NCBI RefSeq assembly: GCF_030247195.1
Contig: NC_080672.1
Coordinates: 185,636,372 to 185,700,371 of the forward strand
Reading direction: 5' to 3'
DNA: 64,000 nucleotides
Origin: Topomyia yanbarensis
Taxonomy: Eukaryota; Arthropoda; Insecta; Diptera; Culicidae
The first letter of the stretch is position 1. Each line of letters opens with the position of its first letter. Under the pieces are notes generated by a model. The model was given only the letters and a program-made list of their open reading frames with translations, was not told the DNA's origin and made no database searches. A program made the position numbers and the translations under genes. This document shows positions 20,991-32,491 of this stretch, one piece after another.

Positions 20991-21377
20991 CGGACCAACC
21001 ACTGCTTTCACAAAATCCGTTATTTTCAGTAATTGTACATTCTACAGAAATAGTCACAACTATTTCCAATCAGCGCAAAAATCGAAGGTTTTCATTCAAT
21101 ACAACAGCAGATTTTCACGTTTGAAAAAACAGGCAGCATTCTGGCCGAAAATTTTGAAACGGAACACCTATATCGAAACGTTAGAAAACGTTCGATTTTT
21201 GTAAATTGAATCATTACACTAACCTGTCTACAAATAACTTTTGATTTTGTGCCATTCTACGTGAAAGCGACGGTATTGTTTACAAGTGGCTCACTTACCA
21301 TCCAACGCTCTTGACAAGCCACTTTCTGATGCTTGTAATAACAAAACTTCAATTTCATTCTTTGTCGATAAATTGAT

Positions 21378-21393
21378 GGCCCTGAAAAGGGCC
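21378..21393 (-). terminator. Histone mRNA 3' stem-loop (copy B)
   Basis: A perfect GGCCCTTTTCAGGGCC on the minus strand, 24 bases beyond the H2B stop codon, as in copy A. Confidence 0.9.
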
Positions 21394-21417
21394 TTTTGTT
21401 TGGGCAGTGTTCGAAAT

Positions 21418-21549
21418 TTACTTGGAGCTGGTGTATATAGTAACAGTTTTGGTGCCATGCAAGACGGCGTGCTTGGCCAACTCTTCTAACAGCAGCAAAC
21501 GGACGGCGGTTTGAATTTTGCGGGAGATGCTGCAAACGAACTGCTGCAT
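21418..21549 (-). pseudogene. Histone H2B C-terminal remnant, 43-residue ORF (copy B)
   Basis: Same 43-codon reading frame as copy A, with one amino-acid change visible (Phe30 to Leu) and one silent change, and with the same ATG and stop. Preceded on the minus strand by TATAAAA (21594-21602) and CGCTCAGTTCGTTTCC, an initiator-like sequence about 30 bases downstream. Followed by a perfect stem-loop. The reading frame has survived the duplication, but divergence is too low for this to show selection. Confidence 0.85.
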
Positions 21550-21983
21550 GCTGATGCTGGAAACGAACTGAGCGTGAGCAACAGCATGCTGAGTTTTTAT
21601 ACCTGACTGCAGCACAATGTAAGCTCGTCCTTTTTGTGTTGTCCTCAATATGTGTTCTTCGTAGCTCCACCCTTTCGTTGGTCGACCACATATTTTTGAT
21701 AAAGAACAAAATTGAAATTGTGTTTCCAATACGGAGATTATCGAACACTCAGGGTAAAGAGAGTAATGTAATACGGCACTTTGGTAAAATGTTTGAGAAT
21801 TGAAACCTTTTTTGAATGCGCCTAGTAAAAATGTTTTCCACTTCACTCCAATTTCTTTCTGACCATATTTGCAATTTGCGTACTGAAATAATTCATAATT
21901 TGGGGTTTAACCCAAATTGCTCTCCAGGGAGAAACAGTCCATGAAACAGAAAATGCAAACTTATTCTTTGAAATGATTCTGGT

Positions 21984-21999
21984 GGCCCTGAAAAGGGCC
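21984..21999 (-). terminator. Histone mRNA 3' stem-loop of H4 pseudogene 1
   Basis: A perfect GGCCCTTTTCAGGGCC on the minus strand, followed by ACCAGAATC, 32 bases downstream of the H4 stop codon at 22032-22034. Confidence 0.9.
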
Positions 22000-22031
22000 T
22001 TTTTATAATGATACAAGTGAGTTCTACCTTT

Positions 22032-23193
22032 TCAACTTCCAAATCCATACAAAGTGCGTCACTGCCGCTTCAGAGTATAGACGACATTCATTGCGGTTTT
22101 GCGCGTGGCGTGTTCAGTAGGGTGGGACAAAAAATAGATTCCAGCTCCGAGCAACTTTTTAGGTACCATTTGGGTCCTAGAACAACTGTGCAAATTCTTA
22201 GCTCGATCAGTGAAACTATATTTTTGCGCCCACTGTTTAAAGTTTACATGGGATTTTGTATGGGAAAGTTAACTTTTACGAAATAATTCCTCCAGGAGCC
22301 GCCCATTACTTCCTAAAAATAAATCGTTATGTGGTTTGTATAGGAAATTCAACAAAGAAAAAAAGTCTCGAAAACCGCGAAACGATCTGATGCTTGAGAA
22401 AAAAGTTATTAAGCAGAAACCGATTGATGCTCTGACGATTGATAAAATATTAATTTTTTCTAGCACCACTGCTGTTGGTTGTCCAATTATACGCAATTTT
22501 GTTTTAATCATCTCTTAACGTATCTAAATCGTTTATCTATACTATTTGGCCACTTCGCAAGGTTTTGAGGGATAAATTGAGGCTTCTTTTATACATAATA
22601 AGAGAAAGTTAAAATTTTTGTATATAATAAAACCGTCAAAAGCAGTGATGCTATGAAAAGTGGAATTTTCATCAATCTTCAGGGCATCAATCGGTTTTTG
22701 CTTAATAACTTTCTCCACAAGCATCAGATCGTTTTGCAGTCTTCTAGACTTTGTTTCCTTGACAAAATTCCTATTAATATCAGACATCTGTTTATTTTTA
22801 GAAGATAACGGGCGACTCTTGGAAGAATTAATTTGCAAAAGACAATTTTCCCATACGAAATCCCATGTAAACTTTAAACCGTGGGCGCAAAAATATAGTT
22901 TCACCGATCGAGCTAAAAATTTACAGAGTTGTTCTGGGAGCTAAATGGGACCCAAAAAGTTACTCGGAGCCAAATTTTATTTTTTTCATGTAACCATGTC
23001 CCACTCTAGTGTTCAGTGTAGGTCACGGCATCTCGGGTGACATTTTCCTGCACACCCTCAGCATTCGTAGATTAAATCGGAGATGCATTTTACACCACCA
23101 CAACGAGCCAGACGCCGAATGGCAGATTTGGTGATTCCCTGGATTTTATCACGAAGAACCTTGCGATGACGCTTGGTACGGGAACGCAAACAT
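22032..23193 (-). pseudogene. Histone H4 pseudogene 1, split by a transposon
   Basis: The minus-strand fragment at 23178-23017 encodes [20 protein letters not shown] and [18 protein letters not shown]. It is followed by a frame-damaged, shortened segment that ends ENVTRDAVTYTEH. The second part (22117-22032) continues HATRKTAMNVVYTLKRQ, then an in-frame TGA, then RTLYGFGS and a stop. The first 15 or so residues (glycine-rich tail) are missing. Between the parts lies an 891-base foldback element (22118-23008) with an 8-bp target duplication. A TATATATA (23281-23288) remains upstream. H4 is nearly invariant, so these changes mark a dead copy. Confidence 0.9.
22118..23008. mobile_element. Foldback DNA transposon with about 370-base inverted arms, inserted in H4
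   Basis: Ends are TAGGGTGGGACA and TGTCCCACTCTA. The flanking octamer GTGTTCAG is duplicated at 22110-22117 and 23009-23016. The inverted repeat continues for about 370 bases on each side; both arms contain GCGCCCAC, GTTTACATGGGATTT and CGATCTGATGCTTG in mirrored order. Only about 150 bases lie in the loop. An 8-bp duplication suggests hAT- or P-like transposition. The uninterrupted H4 copy at about 33205-33220 shows the empty site. Confidence 0.9.
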
Positions 23194-23590
23194 GATACCG
23201 CTCATTGTACCGTCCGGACGAGCATGTTGCTCGTGTGGTAAGCGAGCACCCACTGATACAAAACAAGCTCGCGTGACCTGTATATATAACATTCCCGTAT
23301 GTAATGAAACGCTTACATGCTCCTTTTTGACGACTCTGCGTGGGATATGCTGGCAAATTGCGCATTTTCCTCGCTGTTTTCGAAGGATTTTCTGAAAATC
23401 CTTGTTTTGGTTTATTTATAGTAGTCTCAGTAATTCCGAAATTTAATACGAAATACGTGCACAAATTTCCGATCAGATAGTGCAAAAATATTGCGATTTC
23501 GTCCAGTAGAACGGAAGATATTCGCATTTCAAATCTGGGAAAATTTCTCAACTGAAATTTTTGAAACGGCACCCCATATTGAAACGTTAG
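23194..23590. repeat. H4 5' flank, duplicated at 33374-33815
   Basis: Sequence upstream of H4 pseudogene 1, from CGCTCATTGTACCGTCC to GTATTCTACTTCAAAA, matches the flank of H4 pseudogene 2 with scattered changes. The duplication ends here where the GT-rich GAGAAAGGC-family cassette starts. Confidence 0.75.
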
Positions 23591-25482
23591 AAGTATTCTA
23601 CTTCAAAAGTCTGTATGTGTGTATGTGTGTATGTATGTGTGTGTGTGTATATGTGTGTGTATGTGCGTATGTGTCAAATAATGTCACTCATTTTTCTCAG
23701 AGATGGCTGGACCGATTTGCCCAAACTTAGTCTCAAATGAAAGGTGCAACCTTCCCATCGGCTGCTATTGAATTTTGGATCGATCGGAATTCTGGTTCCA
23801 GAATTACGGGTTTCAGAGTGCGGGGGCACAGAAATTTCTTATATAAACTATAGGAAAAATTTAAAAAAAGAATTTTTATTTTTGATGCTAAATGTGTTCA
23901 AGGTGCATGAAACGTCGAGATTTGATGCAAACTCGAAAAAAATTTGACGACGATTCACTTTTTTGGATTTTGGCACATTTTTGCCTTTCTCATATAGAAA
24001 GGTTATGCAATCACTCTGAAAAACGTCAACCTAATCCCGGCCCGGAGGGCCGAGTGTCATATCCCATTCGACTCAGTTCGTCGAGATCGGAAAAAGTCTG
24101 TATGTGTGTATGTATGTGTGTGTGTGTATGTGTGTGTGTATGTATGTGCGTATGTGTCAAATAATGTCACTCATTTTTCTCAGAGATGGCTGGACCGATT
24201 TGCCCAAACATAGTCTCAAATGAAAGGTGCAACCTTCCCATCGGCTGCTATTGAATTTTGGATCGATCGGAATTCTGGTTCTGGAATTACGGGTTTCAGA
24301 GTGCGGCCACACAGAAATTTCTCATATAAACTATAGGAAAAATTAAAAATAGAATTTTTATTTTTGATGCTAAATGTGTTCAAGGTGCACGAAACGTCGA
24401 GATTTGATGCAAACTCGAAAAAAAATTTGACGACAATTCACTTTTTTGGATTTTGGCACATTTTTGCCTTTCTCATATAGAAAGGTTATGCAATCACTCT
24501 GAAAAACGTCAACCTAATCCCGGCCCGGAGGGCCGAGTGTCATATCCCATTCGACTCAGTTCGTCGAGATAGGAAAAAGTCTGTATGTGTGTATGTGTGT
24601 ATGTATGTGTGTGTATATGTGTGTGTGTATGTGTGTGTGTGTGTATGTATGTGCGTATGTGTCAAATAATGTCACTCATTTTTCTCAGAGATGGCTGGAC
24701 CGATTTGCCCAAACTTAGTCTCAAATGAAAGGTGCAACCTTTCCATCGGCTGCTATTGAATTTTGGATCGATCGGAATTCTGGTTCCGGAATTACGGGTT
24801 TCAGAGTGCGGCCACACAGAAATTTCTCATATAAACTATAGGAAAAATTAAAAATAGAATTTTTATTTTTGATGCTAAATGTGTTCAAGGTGCATGAAAC
24901 GTCGAGATTTGATGCAAACTCGAAAAAAAATTTGACGACAATTCACTTTTTTGGATTTTGGCACTTTTTTGCCTTTCTCATATAGAAAGGTTATGCAATC
25001 ACTCTGAAAAACGTCAACCTAATCCCGGCCCGGAGGGCCGGGTGTCATATCCCATTCGACTCAGTTCGTCGAGATCGGAAAAAGTCTGTATGTGTGTGTA
25101 TGTGTGTATGTGTGTGTGTGTATGTGTGTGTATGTGTGTGTATGTGTGTGTGTGTATGTATGTGCGTATGTGTCAAATAATATCACTCATTTTTCTCAGA
25201 GATGGCTGGACCGATTTGCCCAAACTTAGTCTCAAATGAAAGGTGCAACCTTCCCATCGGCTGCTATTGAATTTTGGATCGATCGGAATTCTGGTTCCGG
25301 AATTACGGGTTTCAGAGTACGGCCACACAGAAATTTCTCATATAAACTATAGGAAAAATTAAAAATAGAATTTTTATTTTTGATGCTAAATGTGTTCAAG
25401 GTGCATGAAACGTCGAGATTTGATGCAAACTCGAAAAAAAAAATTTGACTACGATTCACTTTTTTGGATTTTGGCACATTTT
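23591..25482 (-). repeat. GAGAAAGGC-family short units, tandem array (minus orientation)
   Basis: A partial unit (23591-23981) is followed by three complete head-to-tail units starting with TGCCTTTCTCATATAGAAAGG at 23982 (483 bases), 24465 (505) and 24970 (513). Length differences come almost entirely from the (TG/TATG)n tract. On the minus strand each unit ends in the conserved cassette: microsatellite, GGCCCTCCGGGCC, then the hairpin CCTTTCTATATGAGAAAGG and CAAAA. Reading frames rich in MCVCVCV are microsatellite artefacts. Confidence 0.85.
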
Positions 25483-27195
25483 TGCCTTTCTCATATAGAA
25501 AGGTTATGCAATCACTCTGAAAAACGTCAACCTAACCCCTAATTTTTTTTTCGACTCGTTTAGGGTTTCTGGATTTTAACAGGGGCGTAGTTGATGGTTT
25601 ACGGAGAGGGGTTACACCCCCCCCCTCTACTGTTCGCGCCCCTCCTTTAAAAATCTCCTTAAATCACCCCTCAGACCACCACCCCAACCAGCCCTCATAC
25701 CCCTCCCTTTCAACCCCATCATCTTTAAACCACCACTACATTACAAAGCATACCAATTTAAGCTGGGGAGTCGTTCGTTCATGGGACTTTCGCCCTCCTC
25801 ACATACCCACCCCCGCATGACAAAATGAGTTAGCAAGCAGATAACATTGATCTAATGCTGATTAGGCTAATGGAGTATGATATTTTTTTGTTTCAAGTGT
25901 TTCACCGTCGACACGTAGCTCATCAAGTTCGTGGCTGGCATGCCATTGTGTATAAGTGCAAAGTGTACTAAGAATGTAATGGACATTTCCACAATTATGT
26001 TGAACATAAAAAGCCTCCGTGCCATAGTTTAGAGAAATGAGAAAGGCACAATTGCACCGCTAGGTGGATTAAAACAGGTTTTTCCTTTCTCATATAGAAA
26101 GGTTATGCAATCACTCTGAAAAACGTCAACCTAATCCCGGCCCGGAGGGCCGAGTGTCATATCCCATTCGACTCAGTTCGTCGAGATCGGAAAAAGTCTG
26201 TATGTGTGTGTGTATGTGTGTATGTATGTGTGTATGTGTGTGTGTATGTGTGTGTGTATGTGTGTGTATGTGTGTGCATGTATGTGCGTATGTGTCAAAT
26301 AATGTCACTCATTTTTCTCAGAGATGGCTGGACCGATTTGCCCAAACTTAGTCTCAAATGAAAGGTGCAACCTTCCCATCGGCTGCTATTGAATTTTGGA
26401 TCGATCGGAATTCTGGTTCCGGAATTACGGGTTTCAGAGTGCGGCCACACAGAAATTTCTCATATAAACTACAGGAAAAATTAAAAATAGAATTTTTATT
26501 TTTGATGCTAAATGTGTTCAAGGTGCACGAAACGTCGAGATTTGATGCAAACTCGAAAAAAAATTTGACGACAATTCACTTTTTTGGATTTTGGCACATT
26601 TTTGCCTTTCTCATATAGAAAGGTTATGCAATCACTCTGAAAAACGTCAACCTAATTTTTTCGACTCGCATAAGGTTTCTGGATTTTAACAGGGGCTTAG
26701 TTGATGGTTTACGGAGAGGGGTTACACCCCCCCCCCTCTACTGTTCACTCCACTCCTTTAAAAATCTCCTTAAATCTCCCCTCAGAACACCACCCCATCC
26801 AGCCCTCATACCCCTCCCTTTCAACCCCATCATCTTTAAACCACCACTATATCACAAAGCATACCAATTTAAGCTGGGGAGTCGTTCGTTCATGGGACTT
26901 TCACCCTCCTCACATACCCACCCCCGCATGACAAAATGAGTTAGCAAGCAGATAACATTGATCTAATGCTGGTTAGACTAATTGAGTATGATATTTTTTT
27001 GTTTCAAGCGTTTCACCGTCGACACGTAACTCATCAAGTTCGTGGCTGGCATGCCATTGTGTATAAGTGCAAAGTGTACTAAGAATGTAATGGACATTTC
27101 CACAATTATGTTGAACATAAAAAGCCTCCGTGCCATAGTTTAGAGAAATGAGAAAGGCACAATTGCACCGCTAGGTGGATTAAAACAGGTTTTTT
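25483..27195 (-). repeat. GAGAAAGGC-family longer units, duplicated about 1.1 kb block
   Basis: The block 25483-26083 (hairpin, GTTTCTGGATTTTAAC, a C-rich tract, and the leader complement TGCACCGCTAGGTGGATTAA) is followed by a microsatellite-bearing unit (26084-26602). The first type is then repeated at 26603-27195 with about 95 percent identity by eye. Both end on the plus strand with GGATTAAAACAGGTTTTT, the complement of the family's 5' leader. This fixes the element orientation as minus and the 5' end as AAAAACCTGTTTTAATCC. Confidence 0.8.
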
Positions 27196-27424
27196 ATTGT
27201 GATAGCTTTATGCGTATGAATTAGGAGATATTGCCAGGGAATCAAGCCATAAAGAAACTAAAAAGCCGCAAAGAAACTAAATAGCTTTTTTTCACCCGGA
27301 CCAGATGGCTTACCCGCAGTTGTTCTACGCCGCTGTATCATTGCTTTGGCAGGTCCATTGAGTAGGATTTTCAATTGATCATTTGAGCAAGCTAAATTCC
27401 CTCGGATATGGAAGCAGTCATACA

Positions 27425-30080
27425 CAGTGTTGCTGAACTCGTAAAAATAACTCTTATATTTCTCATTCGCGTGTTCTCATTGCGCCCAACACTCGTATCC
27501 GAGTGTTCTCCATACATGCTTTTCTTTCGTTCGCTCCCCAGCCGGGTAGAATTTCTGCGAGTTCCAGTCGGCCAAAAGCTACTCAAATTGCACATATTGA
27601 AACCCACTCTTTCGTTCGCACCCACCCACTGGCGCTCACTCCTACTGCTGCTACCACTCGTCCATGCTCTCACTCGCCTAAGCTCCCACTCGCCCACGCT
27701 CCCACTCGTCCGTACTCCCACTCGTAGCCACTCGCGCTCTTTAACCCACTCGTATCCACACGCACTCTTAAAGGCGTTCGCCTTCACTCGCACTCTTGCA
27801 GTCGCCAGCGCTCTCGCTCCGTCTCGCATTTCGTTCTTCGTTGGTAGACCCAGAATGCTGCAAATGAATTTATTCGGATATTAAATATTTTAATAAAATA
27901 AAATAAAATAAATTTTTTATGTACAAAGTCCAAGCCGCGACTGTTTGAAGATCGAATTGCACAATACGTCTGGCTTTCGTCACCGGTACAGCACGTCAGG
28001 GAACGTCAAAATTAGTTATATGCAGTTAAATGGAGGTATTCACACACAATATCAACAGCACGGAATGCTTTGACGTACAGAAAGAGTGAACGAGAGACGC
28101 ATTCAACTTAACTTGATGGAACGATGAAGTGGCGTTGACGGACATTTACGTTGATGGAAGCTGATGTATCGTCTGGATTGAGGTTGATATGACACTGGTA
28201 TAGCGGAAAAGGAAATGGCGCTGGAAATTCTCGATTCATCGATTCACTACAATGAAGTCATAAACGCATCCGAATGAAATGCGGTCGCATTAAAACGCAA
28301 AAATACCTATATTGAAGTTTGAGATTTTTTGTGGAATAATGAAATGACAGGAACATCCAGGTTTTATTGTCAAATACCATGAATGCACATAATTCCGGGT
28401 AGTTTAGAATTCCGCGCACTCTGAGCTATTTGTCAAATTGCAGAAGCAGGCTTGTTAAAATAATTGAACATGGTATACACGTATGCTGCTTATGTTTATC
28501 CATACCGACTGAGAAAAAAATATTTTTTTTCTGGTGGCTCATATACCTGCATAATAATAAAATAGGTCGCTCGTCCTTGTGGCCGCTATGTTTGCATATT
28601 TCCTAAGCGATTGCATTAAGACCATAACCATAATTTGAAGCGAAACGGTTGATTTTCATTTTCAAACTTGTAAACATCAAAATAAAAGAGTGTGTTGAAT
28701 TACAATTCATAAGACCAAAATGGCCAGCATATTTATAAATAGGTATTATCTAGGGTATTATCGCTGAAATTGCAGTGCGCGGAAAAAGGTGCACTAAATT
28801 TAGGCGAACCCAATTCTGCTCATAAAAATTGTAGTCTCAGCCAACAAGAAAAACATATAAAACACTCTAGAAAACGTCAAAAACTATTGCTTATGGTCCG
28901 GCAAGGACATTTGGTCGGTGTTAAGTCAGACCGGACTAGGTCGCAAAACTAATTGAGATTTGAACATGACTGAACAACATTGTTTTCGGTAATACTGATT
29001 CTTCTTGACGAAAATAACAGTTTTTATGAGAATGCATAATATGTGTAGTCAGTCTATGAACTAAGGGAAAATGGAATACAAAAATCTTCTTCGTTATTTT
29101 GAAGAAAAGTGAACGAATTTTATTTTTCGGTTTATCTTATGCCATTTTCTGAAATTCCAACTGTTCTATATTTTTTTTTGGTTCATCGAGTAACTACAAG
29201 TCTATGTTTTAAAATTTTTTATTGAATTTCCTATTTCAGACAATTGTATCAAGAGTTATCATGTCCACCGCGGCACTCCTCGACATGGAAAGGGTTCAAC
29301 ATCTTCTCTTCGAAAGCTCGTATGTGTGGCTTTGCCTGACTGAAAATTTTTCATTCATAATGAATGTATACATAAACCTTAACGAGAAGTCCATTGTCAC
29401 CTTGCCATCAAAATCGTATAACAAAATTACTTTCAGTTTGAGCACTTTATAGTAGACGCCCCTTAAAAGACAAGTTTTATTTAAGACACCGCACTTATAA
29501 TTTGATTACATATTTTTTAAAAAAATATGAAAAACAATATATTTAATTTGTTCTTTAAATACGACCGGCATAAATTTGTATAGACAGATAACGTATGTAT
29601 GCAATGACAATTTAATGTGAACGCGCGCACTGTTAGTTTAGTTAGTTTTTGCTTGCGCTGTTTTAGGATTTCATCAGAATGCCGTACCTGATCCCTTCGC
29701 TCCTTTACGAGCGCTCCCAGTTGCTAAAAGAGTGTGTAAGTGCTGTTCTAATAAACATCTTCAGAGCTGTAAAGAGTGCTTTGCACACGGGAGTGGGTTG
29801 CATGCAGCAAAAACTCGCAGCTGAGGAGTCCCGTCATGGGAACCCACTCGTCGTTAGAGCTGATATCTAGCGAGCCGACAAGAGCGCGAGTGACACACGA
29901 GCTTATAGCGAAGGCAGATAACTCACATGAATCAAACATAATTGCCGCTCGTGCTGACTGTCACATATTTGAGAGTTCTTCGAAAACGTGTGTACAGCAG
30001 TAGGGAGCATACAGTGTGAGTCTCGCGCTCGCAGGCGAACGAGGAGGATGTGTTGGCTTCTCGCTCTTTTAGCAACACTG
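27425..30080. mobile_element. hAT-like DNA transposon (non-autonomous), 2656 bases
   Basis: Termini are CAGTGTTGCTGAACTCG (27425) and the complement of CAGTGTTGCTAAAAGAG (ending 30080). The octamer GTCATACA is duplicated exactly at 27417-27424 and 30081-30088. CAGTGTTGC termini and an 8-bp target duplication are hallmarks of hAT elements. The left 450 bases carry many CACTCG/CCCACTCG motifs (27600-27800) and the right end carries GAGTG/CGAGC counterparts, plausible transposase-binding subterminal repeats. No transposase was recognised. Confidence 0.88.
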
Positions 30081-30104
30081 GTCATACATGTGTCCTATTT
30101 TTAA

Positions 30105-30621
30105 CCCATTATAACCCAGGGGTTCTAAAAGTGAGCCAAATGCAGTGATATCTTCAATTCTACCAAAAAATGTATCAAAGATTACGGGAAAAACAAAATC
30201 ACCGCTTAAAATGGTTTTGAGAATGAAAATATCTCGTGCAAAAAATTTCGTACGCTTAAATAAAAACAACAAATTTTAAGTTGTTTGCAATATTTCTACG
30301 GATTTTCTGATAGACAACACTTCTTTTTACCCGTAGGAACATTTTGTCACATATTGGAATTATTAGCACGAATTCCAACAATAAAATTCAATTAAATGTA
30401 TTGCTCACTTTTCAGCCGCCATTTGCCCCAACTATACACGGTTCAGAAATGTAAATAAAATTATAAAAAATGGTAGTTGTCTTGTTTCACAATGAAATAT
30501 GAGGTATAATGATCCCATTAGTGCAATAATAAAGCAGTTAGATGCCAAAATTCTGCAGCAAATACGCGTTAAACGATGGAAAGTTCTGCGTATGAAATTT
30601 CATACGCTAGGATATAATGGG
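30105..30621. mobile_element. piggyBac-like MITE, 517 bases, in the Jockey-like remnant
   Basis: TTAA is present at both borders (30101-30104 and 30622-30625). The ends are CCCATTATAACCC and GGATATAATGGG, near-complements beginning with CCC. This is the piggyBac signature. The flanking reverse transcriptase frame is continuous when the MITE and one TTAA are removed. Confidence 0.88.
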
Positions 30622-32000
30622 TTAAGGATGGTTATCGGCGGAACGCTGCAAATTATCGGGGAATAACCAGTCTTCCTGCATCCTCGAAACTTTTTGAGAT
30701 AATTGTGAGTGCTGCCATGTTAGATTGTGCAAAGAATTACATCTCGATCGATCAGCATGGATTTATGCCAGGAAGATCAGTCGCAACAAACTTGCTGTGT
30801 TTCACGTCCGAGTGCATAGCGGGCATGGAGGCCAAAGTACAGATGGATGTCATATATACTGATTTAAAAGCAGCGTTCGACAAAATTGATCACAGGATAC
30901 TTCCTTGCAGGTAATCTCGACTGGGAATGTCATCTCAACTCGTGGCCTGGTTGGAATCAGATCTTTCTGGAAGAGTTTTACAAGTAAAATTGAATAATAG
31001 CCTATCATCACAGTTCTCAAATAAATCAGGTGTTCCGCAAGGCAGTAACTTAGGACCCTTGCTATTCGTAATATTTTCTAACGATCGCATTGCTTTTGGG
31101 AGCTGGTTGTAAATTAGTTTATGCAGATGATTTGAAACTGTAACTCCTAGTTCGCACGGTAGAGGATTGTTGGCGCTTTCAAGGTCTGCTGCAACTGTTT
31201 GTTGATTTGTGCTGCAAGAATAAGCTTATCATTAACGTGGCTAAATGCCAAGTGATAACATTTCATCGAATTCCACGGCCCGTTATGTTCGATTATAGCA
31301 TTAGCGGCATCGTTTTGACGAGAGTCGATCAGGTGTGCGATTTGGGAGTGCAGTTGGATGCAAAGCTGATGTTCGATTCACAACGCTCGTTGATCATCTC
31401 AAAAGCATCGCGTGAACTGGGTTTTATCTTCAAAATCGCTAAAGAATTCAAGGATCCGCTTTGCATGAAAGCTCTGTACTGTTCAATCATGAAAACGCCT
31501 CAGTGATCTGGTTTCCACATCAAGTTTCGTGGTGCATTAGCATCGAACGAGTGCAGAAACGCTTTGTTCGCATGGCACTAAGAAGCCTGCCATGGCGAGA
31601 CCCAATTAATCTGCCACCATATCCGGATAGGTGTCAATTGCTGGAACTTGAAACATTACAAAGTCGCCAAAAAATTCAACAGACGGTATTTATCGCAAAA
31701 CTAATCAACGGGGAGATTGACGCTCCAGAGATACTTTCGGAAGTAGATTTTCGTATACCAAATCGATCACTGCGAAACGGAACCCTAGTTCAACACAGAT
31801 TCCGTAGGATCGTACTTGGATACAACGAACCGATTGCTACAGGTATTCACGAATTTACCGCCGTGGAAGAGCTCTTCGAATTTGGTGAATCGTCCAGCCG
31901 CTTTGCCGAAAAAATTGGACTGTGTTTTGATATTACTTTTCAATGTGAAGATTTGTGTGTACTAGGACTGATGAATTGTAGTTATTATTGTATGTGTTTG

Positions 32001-32258
32001 TGATTTTAAAAGATGGTGGTTTTTGCACCCGTCTGAGAATGGCATGAAAGGTGTCCAACTCAGATGGGCTTTTCCCATCCTGACTGTCCATGTAGACTCT
32101 AAAGTCCGATGGACATAATAAAGATATAAATAAATAAATAAATAAATAAATTAATTAATTAATTAATCCTGACTGTCCATGTAGACTCTAAAGTCCGATG
32201 GACATAATAAAGATATAAATAAATAAATTAATTAATTAATTAATTAATTAATTAATTA
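32001..32258 (+). repeat. 3' tail of the Jockey-like element with duplicated terminus
   Basis: The terminal segment CCTGACTGTCCATGTAGACT to ACATAATAAAGATATAAATA occurs twice (about 32078-32135 and 32167-32224). It is followed by (TAAA)n and then (TTAA)n. Tail duplication plus microsatellite is common at non-LTR 3' ends. It abuts the H2A remnant directly. Confidence 0.7.
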
Positions 32259-32430
32259 AATGCTGCCCGTGACAACAAAAAGACGAATTATCCCACGTCT
32301 TCAGTAGCTGGTGATTCGTAACAACGAAAAATTGAACAAACTGTTCTCCGGAGTGACCATTGCTCAAGGTGGTGTGTTGCAGAACATCCAATCAGTACTG
32401 CTGCCCAAGAAGACCGAAAAGAAAGCATAA
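32259..32430 (+). pseudogene. Histone H2A pseudogene (C-terminal part)
   Basis: Encodes NAARDNKKT, then after a two-base loss RIIPR, an LQ-stop, [17 protein letters not shown], and [20 protein letters not shown] ending KKA-stop. This corresponds to the H2A region from GNAARDNKK to the terminal TEKKA. Several changes (for example PNIQ to QNIQ), a stop and a frameshift mark it as dead. The N-terminal half is absent and its 5' edge coincides with the Jockey-like tail. A histone stem-loop follows. Confidence 0.9.
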
Positions 32431-32477
32431 ATCGAACGCTGAAAGGCACCAATGAAATGCATATTTCTGTAACAACC

Positions 32478-32491
32478 GTCCTTTTCAGGAC
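32478..32491 (+). terminator. Histone-type stem-loop downstream of H2A
   Basis: GTCCTTTTCAGGAC forms a five-base stem with TTTC loop, one pair shorter than consensus. It starts 47 bases after the H2A stop codon and is on the same strand. Confidence 0.75.

Larger units (their letters stand above)
20991..21840. repeat. Segmental duplication copy B (contains an H2B remnant)
   Basis: Partner of 19457-20310. To its right the sequence continues into an H4 3' flank (21841-22031) that is repeated at about 32600-32836. Confidence 0.8.
27225..32000 (+). pseudogene. Jockey-like reverse transcriptase remnant, split by two DNA transposons
   Basis: Fragments in order: 27225-27424 (SPGPDGLPAVVLRRC... FPRIWKQS), 30089-30104, and 30626-32000 (NYRGITSL, DQHGFMPGRS, YTDLKAAFDKIDH, SGVPQGSNLGPLLF, LVYADDLKLY, CDLGVQLDAKL, then the C-terminal region). 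The motifs and their order match Jockey-clade ORF2. A hAT-like element (27425-30080) and a piggyBac-like MITE (30105-30621) interrupt it. Excluding them and one copy of each target duplication keeps the frame. Additional shifts or stops near 27290, 30912, 31105 and 31500 and the absence of the endonuclease part show the copy was already decaying. Confidence 0.88.

Noticed and set aside
23982..25500. Regular spaced repeats considered as a CRISPR-like array
   Set aside because: Units are about 500 bases, the genome is eukaryotic and the variable part is a microsatellite.
23491..26351. Cys/Val-rich and His/Thr-rich short frames
   Set aside because: They arise from (TG/TATG)n microsatellites.
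27392..27884. 145- and 158-codon frames on opposite strands
   Set aside because: Both cover the CACTCG-rich subterminal region of the hAT-like element; they mirror each other and have no recognisable domain.
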